The notes beneath the pieces were generated by a model, which saw only the letters and a program-made list of their open reading frames with translations, was not told the DNA's origin and searched no databases. Positions 52,882 through 63,447 of a DNA stretch of 64,000 bases are shown here, piece by piece. Location of the stretch: the NCBI GenBank assembly GCA_905221605.1, contig CAJNDS010002216.1, positions 144,001 through 208,000 of the forward strand. Reading direction: 5' to 3'. A program made the translations under genes and the position numbers. The DNA is from Symbiodinium natans. Its lineage: Eukaryota > Sar > Dinophyceae > Suessiales > Symbiodiniaceae. Every line of letters starts with the position of its first letter. Positions within the stretch are counted from its first letter, which is position 1.

Positions 52882-52970
52882 CAAAAGCCCGCTGAAAAGT
52901 AGTCCTATACATGATCCTCTCAAACCCAAAATATCAGGGGAAATATACAATATCCCAAGGGCCTACTGAG
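52882..52970 (+). mobile_element. Family E element E4
   Basis: CCTATACATGATCCTCTCAA, ACCCAAAATATCAGGGGAAA, GGGCCTACTGAG. Confidence 0.5.
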
Positions 52971-54203
52971 GGTTTTCTCTAGGGGCTTCGGAAATTTTGA
53001 ATTGTTATTGGCTTTGGGGCTAGCAGGATGATTTGGGCCTTGGGGTTTAAGGTTTAGGGTTTGCGGTTTAGGGTTGTAGGCAGGGAGGCTGTTGAACTGA
53101 GGGCTACATTATACGAAGCGGGGTATATCTTTCTTGTACCCCCAAAAGGACACCAGATATATACACTCACCCATATGAAAAAAGGAACCGTATATACACT
53201 CTCCAAAAACAGAAATATAAACCCGCTTCTTATGGCCATGATTCAGTCACAGCCCACGGCGGGCTGCGCCAAGTGGCAAACTCAAGACCGGCGGCCGCCG
53301 GCAAACGGGGAAAACGCAAAACATCATCTAGCCGAAGATTGCGGGCTTAAGGTTCAACAGTTAACCCTAAACCCCAAACGCCAAACCCTAAACCCCCAAA
53401 CCTCAAACCCAAAAGCCTGAACTCCAGACTCTCAGCCCCTGGCTGTGTCGAGCATTCCTCGGAGGATCTCCGACTTCGCCTCCAGCACTGCCTGCGGCTT
53501 CAACGAAAACAAAACCATGCGTTGGTTTAGGGTTTAGGGTTTAGGGTTTAGGGTTTAGGGTTTGAGGTTTAGGGTTTAAGGCTGAGGGTTTAGGGGTTTA
53601 GGGGTTTAGGGGTTTAGGTGTTTAGGAGTTTAGTGGTTTAGGGGTTCAGGGGTTTCGGGCTTTAGGGTTTAGAAGGGGGGGGGGGGGGGCTATCAACAAA
53701 TAACTGTTGACGGCCTTTTTAAGGATTATTTTTGAGGATAAAGGTAGTAACAAATTTAATATATTTTCAAGCCTACCCCTGTTCTGACCTGAACAGAGCC
53801 CCAACCCCTAAACCCTCTAGAGCTTGCTGCTTAGGTTGTCCCGTCGAGGTTTAAGGGCTTCGGTGTAGGGTTTAGGGTTTAGGGCGTAGGTTTAAGGGCT
53901 CATAGGGCTTATAGAGTTTATGGAGTTTAGGGGCTTCGGGTGTTGCGAAACCCCAGACCTCTGGGAGTCCCCAACCCCCCACCCCACCTTTTAAACTCTC
54001 AAAGGGTTTAGGGTTTAGGGTTAATTAGGGTTTAGGGTTTAGGGTTTAGGGTTTCGGGTTTAGGGTTTAGGGTTTAGGGTAAAAACAGCAAACACTACAA
54101 GCCTTGGAACCCTGAACCCTCATCCCTTCAGATCACAGTCGCCTTGGCCGAGACCAAGCTGTCCTCTTGACGGTTCAGTCTCTGCCTCGTGAGGCTCTGG
54201 GTG

Positions 54204-54372
54204 GGTTTAGGGTTTAGGGTTTAGGGTCTAGGGTTTAGGGTTTAGGGTTTAGGGTTTAGGGTTTAGGGTTTAGGGTTTAGGGTTTAGGGTTTAGGGTTTA
54301 GGGTTTAGGGTTTAGGGTTTAGGGGTTAGGGTTCAGGGTTTAGGGTTTAGGGGTTAGGGTTTAGGGTTTAGA
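54204..54372 (+). repeat. Interstitial telomeric array, TTTAGGG x~20
   Basis: About seventeen near-perfect heptamers, then shortened TTAGGG and TTCAGGG forms. Confidence 0.95.
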
Positions 54373-55045
54373 GTTGAGGGTGAGCCTGTTTAGGATTCTC
54401 GGGAGCTTTTAGGGTTCGAGGGTTTGAGAGTTCCTGTGTGAGAATTTTAGGGCAGCGGCTTCGGGTTTTTGGCCTCAAGGTTGGGGTTTGGGCTCGAGGG
54501 GTTTAGGGTTGAGCGTCTATCAAGGGATTCAAGCTTGTATCCCGGGCTCAGGGTTTCAGGGTTTGGGGTTTAGGGCGTTGTGATTGCACCTAAGGTTTCC
54601 CACAGAGCCCACGACTTCGGGAAGAGTCCGCGGAAGAAGCCCCTTAGGGCCTTAGGGTGAGGCTTTGAGACTGAGGTGACAATGACAAAGCTTCGGGAAC
54701 CTGAATATAGGGTTTATCGAGCTTAGGGCTTGGGCCTGACAAAGGCTCCCCCCCCATCGGCTAGACTGCATTCCACATGCCACCCTCAAAGCTAGACAAG
54801 CGCTCCTGCCGCAGCAAGACGCATGAGTGTATGAGCATGATACAGTTCCACGCTCGCCAATGTTGGTCTCTGAATCCGAGCCTGCGCAGAAGCCCGAAGC
54901 CCCAAGCCCCGCGCCCAAAGCCCTGAGCCCTAAGCTCTCTGAGCCCTACACTAAGAGTCTTCTGGGTCCCCAACTTCAGCACCTCCCTTGCGGCACGCGC
55001 TTGGAGCAGCATCTGAAGGCCTTCGTAGATTGACTTTCTAAGAGA

Positions 55046-55146
55046 GTGGGGGGGGTGGGGGAGGATGAGGAGGATGAGGGGGATGAGGGGGATGGGGGGG
55101 ATGAGGGGGATGAGGGGGATGAGGGGGGTGGGGGGGGGGGGGGGGG
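55046..55146 (+). repeat. GGGGATGA minisatellite with poly-G end
   Basis: GGATGAGGG/GGGGATGAG words, ending in a run of G; a short CCCT microsatellite follows at 55198-55235. Asp/Glu/Gly and Pro/Ser open frames are artefacts. Confidence 0.9.
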
Positions 55147-55353
55147 ATTCGGGGAAGTCTTTTGGTTTAAGGTCTTGAGATCATGGCTTTGGCGCGTACC
55201 TCCCTCCCTCCCTCCCCTCCCTCCCTCCCTCAGTCTTCTTGTTTCTCGGCTGTGCCCCTTGGAAGCAGACCCACGACAACCGCTTACGAACAAAGGGGTA
55301 CCCCTTTGGTCTCATGAGGCTAACGTGAACAATGGTCCACCCTTAACAACTAA

Positions 55354-55445
55354 TTGCTTTAAGAACCCCAAAAAATAGAAAATATTCTTCCTTTATCAAG
55401 GGCAATATAGGGATTATTATTTTTCTTGTGGGGTTCTTAAGCAAA
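55354..55445. mobile_element. Family I foldback element I3
   Basis: TTGCTTTAAGAACCCC against GGGGTTCTTAAGCAAA, core TTCTTCCTTTATCAAGGGCA. 92 bp. Confidence 0.7.
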
Positions 55446-55934
55446 TAGTAGTAAACCCTAAACCCGTTTGTACCAGTGGGCTGCAAGAGACGATCAAACT
55501 GTCCCTGGCCACGTCTGTATGCCACGAGAACGTACACCTCAAAGCTCTGAAAAACCGCGAGGCCTACACCCCAAAACCCTGAAGCCCCAAAAGCCATACG
55601 TACCCACAGATGGGGGGTTGTGCTAAGTTATGGACACTTCTTGGACTATGTATGATAGGGGATAGGATCAGGGGGAATTTTTGGGGCTATAGACCCTCTC
55701 GATAAGGTCCCTGTTGTGTGCCAGAAGGGTTCCCTGTTAAGGGTCCCCCTTATCCCACCTAGGATATGAGGAATGGGTTTAGGGTTTAGGGTTTAGGGTT
55801 TAAGGTTTAGGGTTTAGGTAATGGACTACAAGACCCAACATGGGACCGGACCGGATGCCAGAAGCCACGCCACGGCAACGAACACCTAGGTCTCCCAATC
55901 GCATTCTTGAGACATGGGGTGACAAGAGGATCCT

Positions 55935-56160
55935 AAACCCTAAACCCTGAACCCTGAACCCTAAACCCTAAACCCTAAACCCTAAACCCTAAGCCCTAAA
56001 CCCTAAACCCTAAACCCTAGACGAGATCCGCCACCAAAGCCCGGGTTGAGCGTTTAGGGGTTTGGGTGCCAAAGCACATAACCCCCAATTCCTAAACCCT
56101 AAACCCTAAACCCTAAACCCTAAACCCTAAACCCTAAACATCCCTAAACCCTGAACCCCA
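55935..56160 (-). repeat. Two CCCTAAA arrays
   Basis: Heptamer tracts at 55934-56018 and 56094-56150 with CCCTGAA and CCCTAAG variants; 75 bp of GC-rich spacer between. Confidence 0.9.
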
Positions 56161-56298
56161 AACCCTAAACCCTGCTTCGCCGCCAACTTAGATCTGTATC
56201 TTCCCTGGGAAGCCCTAAATCCTGAACCCCAAAATCTGATCCCCACTGAACAAGGCCTGCAGCAACCCTTTTCAAACCTCAAGTGTAGGCCAGCCAAA

Positions 56299-56411
56299 CT
56301 AGGCTACCCAGTAACCTAGGCTTAAAAAGGGTGCCCTTTTTTGCTTAAAGGGGTTTATAAGGGAACCCTAAACCCCCCAAAAAGGGAATAAGGGTACTAC
56401 TGGGCATCCTA
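56299..56411 (+). mobile_element. Family F introner-like element F6
   Basis: CTAGGCTACCCA then GTAACCTAGGCTTAAAAAGG, ending CTACTGGGCATCCTAG. CTAGGCTACCCAGTA and TACTGGGCATCCTAG are inverted repeats with two mismatches. The best-preserved F copy. Confidence 0.7.
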
Positions 56412-56902
56412 GCCAAAGAGCCTCAAACATCCAGACCCGGAAGCTGCAAGCAAAACCCCAAACCCCCAAACCACACCCTGCACCAGTACAAAAACCCTAC
56501 CGCCCTAGACAGAAGCCGAACTCCCCTCCTAACAACACCCAGCCCTAAACCTTAGACACCCAGGCTTAAGAGACCCGAAACTCCTCCCTGTGCCTCAATC
56601 CCCCCAACTCCCCGCCCTGCACCCCCCGCCCCCCAGAATCCTGGGAGGATCCAGAAAGTAGATCCGCTGAAGGGCTCCGAAGAATGATCCAAAGGTAGAA
56701 AAGGGTACTATTTGGGGGGCTCTACTCTTGGGAACTATTCGGGGTCTGGGCACCAACCTCCCCCAAAACCCCAGAACTCCAAAACTCCAAAACCGCAACA
56801 CCCTGAAGAGCCAAGACGCCATGGCAAGCACGACGATGAGACCCAAAAGGCGCTGTTGACGCCAATCTCGGCCGTTAGGGCTAGGGTTTTAGGAGTTAGG
56901 TG

Positions 56903-56968
56903 GGTTTAGGGTTTAGGGTTTAGGGTTTAGGGTTTAGGGTTTAGGGTTTAGGGTTTAGGGTTTACGGT
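56903..56968 (+). repeat. Telomeric array, TTTAGGG x9
   Basis: Nine heptamers, last one TTTACGG. Faces the CCCTAAA array starting at 57038. Confidence 0.95.
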
Positions 56969-57037
56969 TTAGGGTTTTGGGGTGTGGGGGTTGGTTAAGG
57001 CTCGGGCTTGACGCGTGTTCCCGGAATAGGGTTGTTA

Positions 57038-57152
57038 ACCCTAAACCCTAAACCCTAAACCCTAAACCCTAAACCCTAAACCCTAAACCCTAAACCCTAA
57101 ACCCTAAACCCTAAACCCTAAACCCTAAACCCTAAACCCTAAACCCTAAACC
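57038..57152 (-). repeat. Telomeric array, CCCTAAA x16
   Basis: Sixteen perfect heptamers, about 70 bp after a TTTAGGG array, in telomere-fusion orientation. Confidence 0.95.
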
Positions 57153-57464
57153 GCAAGCAACCCTAAACCCTGAGGGGATGTGGGGCTTGCGAGCGCGTTG
57201 CACTGCAAGAATATGGTGGGGGCCTTCCTTGCCAGGCTTTTGGCTGACTGTAGAGTTGCAGTTCAGGGTTCAGGGTTCAGGGTTTAGGGTTTAGGGTTTA
57301 GGGTTTAGGGTTTAGGGTTCAGGGGTTTAGGGTCCAGGGTTTTCGCACCCTAAACCCTAAATACCCCAAACCCTAAACCCTCCGCGCACCACGCGCCGGG
57401 TGCGCTCCGGGGTGGTGGCCCCTCTGGCTGACCACGAATGGCCCGGGCAGAGGAGATGTCTTTA

Positions 57465-57570
57465 CCTACAGTTTCATGGGTTATACCTATGAATTCAGGC
57501 ATAGTTACCCTAAACCCTAAACCCTAAACACAGTTATAGTTGGTTCATAAGTACCCTGAGCCTCCAAGTG
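57465..57570. mobile_element. Family B element B6 with telomeric insert
   Basis: Diverged left end (TACAGTTTCATGGGTTATAC), right end AAGTACCCTGAGCCTCCAAG. CCCTAAA x3 lies at 57508-57529 in the middle. Confidence 0.6.
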
Positions 57571-59218
57571 GGTGACGTGGCCATGGCCGGGTGAAGCTGC
57601 TTGGGTGCTCGAGGTTTTCAGAGCTCGGGAGTTTTTTAAGGGCTCATGGTTTAGGGTTTAGGGTTTAGGGCTTAGGTTTTTTTTACGAGGGGAAGTGGGG
57701 CTTGCGAGCCCGTTGGCGTGCAAGATTGTGCTGGGGTGCCTTCCTTGCAAGGCAAATGGCGGACCGAGGTTAAGGGCTTAGGGTTCGAGGGTTTAGGGTT
57801 TTAAGGTTTAGGGTTTAAGGTTTAGGCAAACTTGCCTCAAAAAGGTCTCCTAAACCCTAAACCTCGAAGCCCCAATTAAACATGTCACCCTAGACCTTAC
57901 ACCCTATACAACCACCCTCAACCTTAAACTCTATCCTTTGATAGGTTCCCCCAGTAATCTGGGAATAGAAAGTGGTACGGGCGAATTGCAAGGGAACGTA
58001 ACAAAACACCCAGAGCAGAGAAATGAGCCGAAGACCGAAACACTGAGCCCAAACCGTGAAGAAGAGCACTCCACCCCGAATCCTAAACAGCCAAAGCACT
58101 TTGAAAGTGCCTGTAGCCTAAACCACAGCCCCCTATAAACCCCTTGAGCACGTGTTAACAGAAAGCTGGGTGCAGAACTGAGGGCCGGGAATATCTGTGC
58201 GCGATAGGACCTGAAGCGGCTGAAATCCTTTATTTCGGTTTACGAGTTTAAGTTGTAGGGGGTTTAGCGAAACCCTAAACCCTACACCATGATACCTGAA
58301 CCCTAAACAGAAGTCCTACCCCTCGCTTGGAGTTTTGGGGTTTGGGGTTTAGGGTTTAGGATTTCGGTTGAGGGCTTAGGGCTCAGGGGTTAGGGCTAGG
58401 AGGCCAGGAGCACTGTTTTGGATGGCATGCTTCGCTCGCCAGCCTAGGGCAAATCAGCTGTGTTTGTGTGTGCGCGCAACCAGCAAGGGCTACCTCAAAC
58501 CCTAAACCCCAAACCCTAAACCCCAAAACCCAAACCCCAAACCCCAAACCCCAAACCCCAAGCCCAATCAAGGGCTGAGGCTTCGTATTCTTGCCGACCA
58601 AGGGGCTGGGTTGCAGAATGCTGGCCCACGTCACCTGCCGCAGGCATCGCACATGAGTTTCGGGTTTAGGGTTTAGGGGCAGGGCTTATTTGGGGTTTAG
58701 AGTTAGGCTTAGGGTTTAGGGTTTCGGGTGGGGCTTAGGATTTAGGGTTTAGAGTTTAGGCTTAGGGTTTAGGGTTTGGGTTTAGGGATGTTTAGGGCTT
58801 GGATGCAAAAAGTTGAGAGGTCTAAAGTTGAGGGTTAGAGTCTAGGGCTTGTAACGGTTTGGGTTTTAGCGTTCTGGCCTTCTCAAGATTACAAGCTTCC
58901 TCCTTGGGCTGTGGGGCTTGGTTTACTGAACCAAAAAAGACATTCTGTGGAGCCTAAGGCTAATTGCAGTACATCTGCGTGCACCGAGCTGACGCCTCGC
59001 AAGCCCTTCTGAACAAGGCGCTGAGGCACCAACCCCCCTCTCCCCCCCCCCCCAGCCTGTCATCGGACTTGGCTGCGAAGGTTTCCTGGATGTGTCGGGA
59101 ATCAAAGACATCCAGGAAAACCCTAAACACAAAACCCCAAACCCTGGCAAGCATTTGGGGCTTAGGGGGTTTTCAAATTCTGCGCTCCAACTTGGGGCCC
59201 CCCATGTGCAGAACTCCC

Positions 59219-59290
59219 CCTAAACCCTAAACCCTAAACCCTAAACCCTAAACCCTAAACCCTAAACCCTAAACCCTAAACCCTGAACCC
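59219..59290 (-). repeat. Telomeric array, CCCTAAA x9
   Basis: Nine perfect heptamers ending in a CCCTGAA. Confidence 0.95.
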
Positions 59291-59396
59291 CAGGCCCTAA
59301 ACCCATCTTCAAGCGGAAGTGTCCCTTCCCATGGAGGTGGCTGGGTGCGGCTGCATGGGGCGCTTGGGGCGCTTGGGGCAGCTGTTGAGACGCTCT

Positions 59397-59550
59397 ACTT
59401 GGAGGTTCATGGGACTTAATAACCACTTACAACTGGGCTTATAACCCTACTCATCATAGGGATAACCCCTATAAGGCCCTTTAGGGGTATCATAAGTGGG
59501 GTTATAAGTACAGTTACAATTGGTTAGTAAGTACCATGAACCTCCAAGTA
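59397..59550. mobile_element. Family B foldback element B7
   Basis: TACTTGGAGGTTCATGGGAC against GTACCATGAACCTCCAAGTA. Inner GGCTTATAACC/GGTTATAAGT words; the longest copy, 154 bp. Confidence 0.8.
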
Positions 59551-60035
59551 AACCTATACATAAAGAGCCCTAACGGTAAAGCTAGAGCCCATAAGCACCA
59601 TAATGATGAGGTGACTGGAGGTATGAGAGGAAACTCACCTAAACCCTATAAATCTTAAACCCTAAACCCTGAACCCTAAACCCTAAACCCTACACCCTGA
59701 ACCCTGAACCCTAAACCCTAAACCCCAAACCCAAAACCCGTGTGGTGAAGGCTGTCTGAGCTTCATGCTCTGTGCCGAGAGTCGCATTGTGCTCCTGCAC
59801 CTGGGGGGCGAAGGGGGGAAGGTTGAACTCCAAGCTCGGCATTTGGTGCGTTTTGGGGTTTATAGGGTTCCCGAAACCCTAGACCCTAGACCCTAGACCC
59901 TAAACCCTAAACCCGAAACCCTAAACCCTAACCCGAGTAAGCCGGCTGGGAAGTTCAGAAGTAGAGCTTGAAGAGCCCAAACCAGAAGTTGGAAAGGAAA
60001 CCCCGCCCCCACCGCCTTGGCTTCGTCCCTACGAC

Positions 60036-60128
60036 AAACCCTAAACCCTAAACCCTAAACCCTAAACCCTAAACCCTAAACCCTAAACCCTAAACCCTAA
60101 ACCCTAAACCCTAAACCCTAAACCCTAA
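60036..60128 (-). repeat. Telomeric array, CCCTAAA x13, with poly-C end
   Basis: Thirteen heptamers followed by CCCTAA and a run of C. Confidence 0.95.
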
Positions 60129-60196
60129 CCCCCCCCCCCCACCGCACAACCCCGCACGCTCGAAGATCCACACTCATTTGGATATATAACCTAAAC

Positions 60197-60297
60197 CTTG
60201 GGATGTTCCCCTTATACCAACAGTACTTCATACGGATTCGAGTACCCCCTATTATACTCTCTATTAAGGACTGTTAGTATAAGTGGGAACATCCCAA
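60197..60297. mobile_element. Family C foldback element C4
   Basis: CTTGGGATGTTCCCCTTATA, CAACAGTACTT, then GGACTGTTAGTATAAGTGGG and AACATCCCAA. No telomeric insert: the reference intact copy. Confidence 0.85.
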
Positions 60298-60387
60298 CCC
60301 TAAACCCTAGGCCCTATGCCCTAAACCCCAAAACCCTAAACCCGAAACCCTAAACCCTAAACCCTAAACCCAAACCCTAAACACTAA

Positions 60388-60523
60388 ATCCTCAACCTGT
60401 ATGCTTGGAGTCTTAGGCAACCCAGGAACCATGGCCGAGTGCACCGCTGCTTCGTCTGCCTCACTCCCGGTTATTCGAGCAGCGGACACCTCGAACTCAA
60501 GTGGATACAGGGCTTCTATTACT
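60388..60523 (-). CDS. Exon-like island, ~45 codons
   Basis: Frame AILAVIEALYPLEFEVSAAR then ITGSEADEAAVHSAMVPGLP, KTPSIQVEDL. It lies between family E element E5 and telomeric DNA. Acidic, Ala-rich, protein-like. The frame extends into E5 upstream without an obvious acceptor. Unrecognised. Confidence 0.28.
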
Positions 60524-60524
60524 G

Positions 60525-60621
60525 CTAGGATGGCCCTTAAGACCCTCTGAGACATGTTCCTGACTATGATTCTCTTAAACCCAATAAGGGAACATAGAAA
60601 ATATCCGCAGGGCCTACCTAG
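60525..60621 (+). mobile_element. Family E element E5
   Basis: CTAGGATGGCCCTTAAGACC, ATGATTCTCTTAAACCCAAT, AAGGGAACATAGAAA, end GGGCCTACCTAG. Best family E copy, 97 bp. Confidence 0.7.
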
Positions 60622-60937
60622 ACTGGCATTGCTGGGTGCATATAGGGTTCCTTATGTATATTGGCGAGCATGCATGTTGGTTGTCCTTTTGCGGGATAGG
60701 AGTAGTATAAGCCCTACTTCAAGCGAATACCGGCCCCACGGGGGCTGTTTGCAGGATGTAATGTCTATCTGACCAGTAAGCCAGAAAAGAAAAAGGGAGA
60801 CCTTTTTGGTTCAAACAAGCTTAAAAAGAGAACCTAACCCTAAACCCTAAAACGCTAGAAACCCTAAACCCTGGTTTGCTTAAATGAGCTTAATAACAGA
60901 ACATCCAGCCCCTCACTGGGGTCAAGGACCGAAGATA

Positions 60938-61046
60938 CCCTAAGGGTCCATGTACCTAATTATTATATACTTGGGCCTTAAAGTAGCTCCTAGACAGGGA
61001 CTTTAGGGCCCAAGTATATAACAATGAGGTACATGGACCCTTCGGG
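60938..61046. mobile_element. Family D foldback element D3
   Basis: CCCTAAGGGTCCATGTACCT against AGGTACATGGACCCTTCGGG. Inner ATATACTTGGGCC pairs with GGCCCAAGTATAT. Intact reference copy, no insert. Confidence 0.9.
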
Positions 61047-61337
61047 ATAGTTCTGAACCACCTTGGTTCCTGCGGTACCTGTCCTGCACTTTTGCCTCAA
61101 TGTGCCTCCAACCCCACCCTTGAACAAATCCCCGAAACTAAAGGGTGTTTTTTCTTGGAACATTATAATATACATACACACATATTTTTCTATACATATA
61201 TACATAAGGTTGAACTCTTCCCACCGAAGAAATTTCAGTGCGAGCGCTGGTGCTATGCTATCGCTTGGAACAAAGCGGATCTTGGAAGCCAAGCCCTTCA
61301 ACCCTAAGCCCTTACAAACCCCATAGTCCCAAAGCCC

Positions 61338-61420
61338 CAAACCCTAAACCCTAAACCCTAAACCCTAAAACCCTAAACCCTAAACCCTAAACCCTAAACC
61401 CTAAACCCTAAACCCTAAAA
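61338..61420 (-). repeat. Telomeric array, CCCTAAA x~11
   Basis: Heptamers with one eight-base CCCTAAAA. Confidence 0.95.
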
Positions 61421-61764
61421 GCCCTAAACCCTATGAAAACCCAAGCCCGGAACCCGCATGAAGACTTCCTGAGAAGGCGGCAAGTTGTGATCGCAGGATC
61501 TGAATAATGAAGACCTCATGTGCGCAGTGCCCGAGAAAGGCGTAACAAAGTCTAAGTGCTCAAGCTCTCTTGGGGCTTCGGGGTTTAGGATTCCTAGTTT
61601 TTTGTGCTGGTCCTTACTGAACCCCGGGGGCCTTGGTGTCGGATACAGTTGCCCCGGCGAAGGCAGGGTAAAACGTGACACAGATAGGCCCCTTCGAACG
61701 AAACGCGTAGACTGAAGAACAGCACGAGAGCTGAGAATTAAATCTTCAGGCCGGCCCTAGTTGG

Positions 61765-61896
61765 GGACTTCCGAAAATAGGGGCACCTTATTGGGGTCCT
61801 TATTTTAAGGGAACCCTACTATTTGGGAGGTCTATTTTAGGGGCTCCTCCCTAAACCCTAAACCCTAAACCCTACACCCTAATTTTCGGAAACCCT
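61765..61896. mobile_element. Family A foldback element A7 with telomeric insert
   Basis: ACTTCCGAAAATAGGGGCAC, TTATTTTAAGGGAACCCTAC, right end AATTTTCGGAAACCC. CCCTAAA x3 plus CCCTACA (61850-61880) lies just inside the right arm. Confidence 0.8.
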
Positions 61897-62565
61897 TAGT
61901 TCAACTGCCTGTAGTAGGCTGTAGGCCTCTCTACGCGAAAATACACAAGCATGCCTGTCTTAGCTAAAGGGGGCGTGCAGGAAAATCCCTAAACCCTAAA
62001 CCCGAAACCCTAGCCCTAAACCCTAAACCCTAACCCCTAAACCCTAAACCCTAAACCCTAAACCCTAAACCCTAAACGGAATCCTGATTCCTCGAGGCCT
62101 TGTGGGTGCCAAGCGCCCGACTACAAGGAATGAAAAGGCCCACCGATGGGAGCCAACCTCACGAGCTGTCTTGGGGTTTAGGGTTTAGGGTTTAGGGTTC
62201 AGGGTTCAGGGTATGGGGTTTAGGGTTTGTGGTTTGGAGGTTGGGGGTTGGGGGTTTAGGGCTGAGAGGCTTTGGTTTTAGGGCTTGCGGGCTTAGGATT
62301 TAGGGCATTTAGTGCCCTTGCTGCGGTTTTTATACGGTCCTTGGACGTTTAACTTATGCTTGCTCATCGGCCCACAGAGCTGCCTGGGAAGGTCGCTGCT
62401 TCCTAGCCTTTGCTGGTGGCCTAAGCCCTAAACCCTAAACCCTAAACCCTAAACCCGTCAGAGAGTTCCCAGTCCAAGGACGCTTGCTTGTTGAACCACC
62501 CGCAGGCCGTTCTTTGCGCTCGCACAAATGCTTGTGCCCTTCCTCCGACTGAAAGAGGTTTGGGG

Positions 62566-62822
62566 TTTAGGGTTTAGGGTTCCGGGTTTAGGGTTTAGGG
62601 TTTAGGGTTTAGGGTTTAGGGTTTAGGGTTTGGGGTCTGCAAGGCCGCCAGCGCGCCCTCGGAGCAATTGGAATCCCCACGCAGCCCAGGTTAACCCTGA
62701 ACTTCAAGTCCTCAATCCTCAACCCTCAACCCCCAACCCTAAACCCTAAACCCTAAACCCTAAACCCTAGACCCTAAACCCTAAACCCTAAACCCTAAAC
62801 CCTAAACCCTAAACCCTAAACC
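62566..62822. repeat. TTTAGGG array then CCCTAAA array
   Basis: TTTAGGG x~9 (62566-62634), about 95 bp of unique sequence, then CCCTAAA x~13 (62732-62822), in fusion orientation. Confidence 0.93.
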
Positions 62823-63119
62823 CAAGTCAGCCCCGTAAGCAGATCATCACAGGCCATCCTTCGCGTGCTGGCTTAGGCTTTCGGGGTTAGGGTTTGGGTT
62901 TGCTCTAGGTCCCTCTAGGTAGAGGAAGAAGACTGCCTCAAAACCTAAACAAACCTTAAGCCCTCAGTCATAAACCTTCCCACAAAAAACCTTAAACCCC
63001 ATCAAAAAACCGAGCCCTAAAACCTGAACCCTAAAACAACGCTAACCCCCCCCCCCCGAAACAAAAGCCTTAAACCCAAAAACAAGAGCCCTAAATTCTA
63101 AACCCTACAAACCCTATAA

Positions 63120-63219
63120 ACTGGGATGTGCCCCCCTTACACTAACAGTCCAAAGGGATTCTAGTACCCACTCTTATCATCCCTATAGGGGACTGTTAGT
63201 ATCAGGGGGAACATCCCAA
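63120..63219. mobile_element. Family C foldback element C5
   Basis: CTGGGATGTGCCCCCCTTAC, ACTAACAGTCC, then GGACTGTTAGTATCAGGGGG and AACATCCCAA. Confidence 0.8.
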
Positions 63220-63384
63220 CCTACAAGCCCTAAACCCTAAACCCTAAACCCTAAACCCTAAACCCCTCAGGCGTCGGCCATGGCTCCCCGGCAAGCCCTA
63301 CACCGGGAAAGTCTCCCGAGCCGCTCCGCGCAGAAGGGCAGGGTTGGGTTTAGGGCTTTGAGGGCTTTGAGGGTTTCGGGTTTA

Positions 63385-63447
63385 GGGTTCCCTAAACCCT
63401 AAACCCTAAACCCTAAACCCTAAACCCTAAACCCTAAACCCTAAACC
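63385..63447 (-). repeat. Telomeric array, CCCTAAA x9
   Basis: Nine heptamers that directly follow a TTTAGGGTT word, making a local inverted junction at 63384-63392. Confidence 0.95.
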
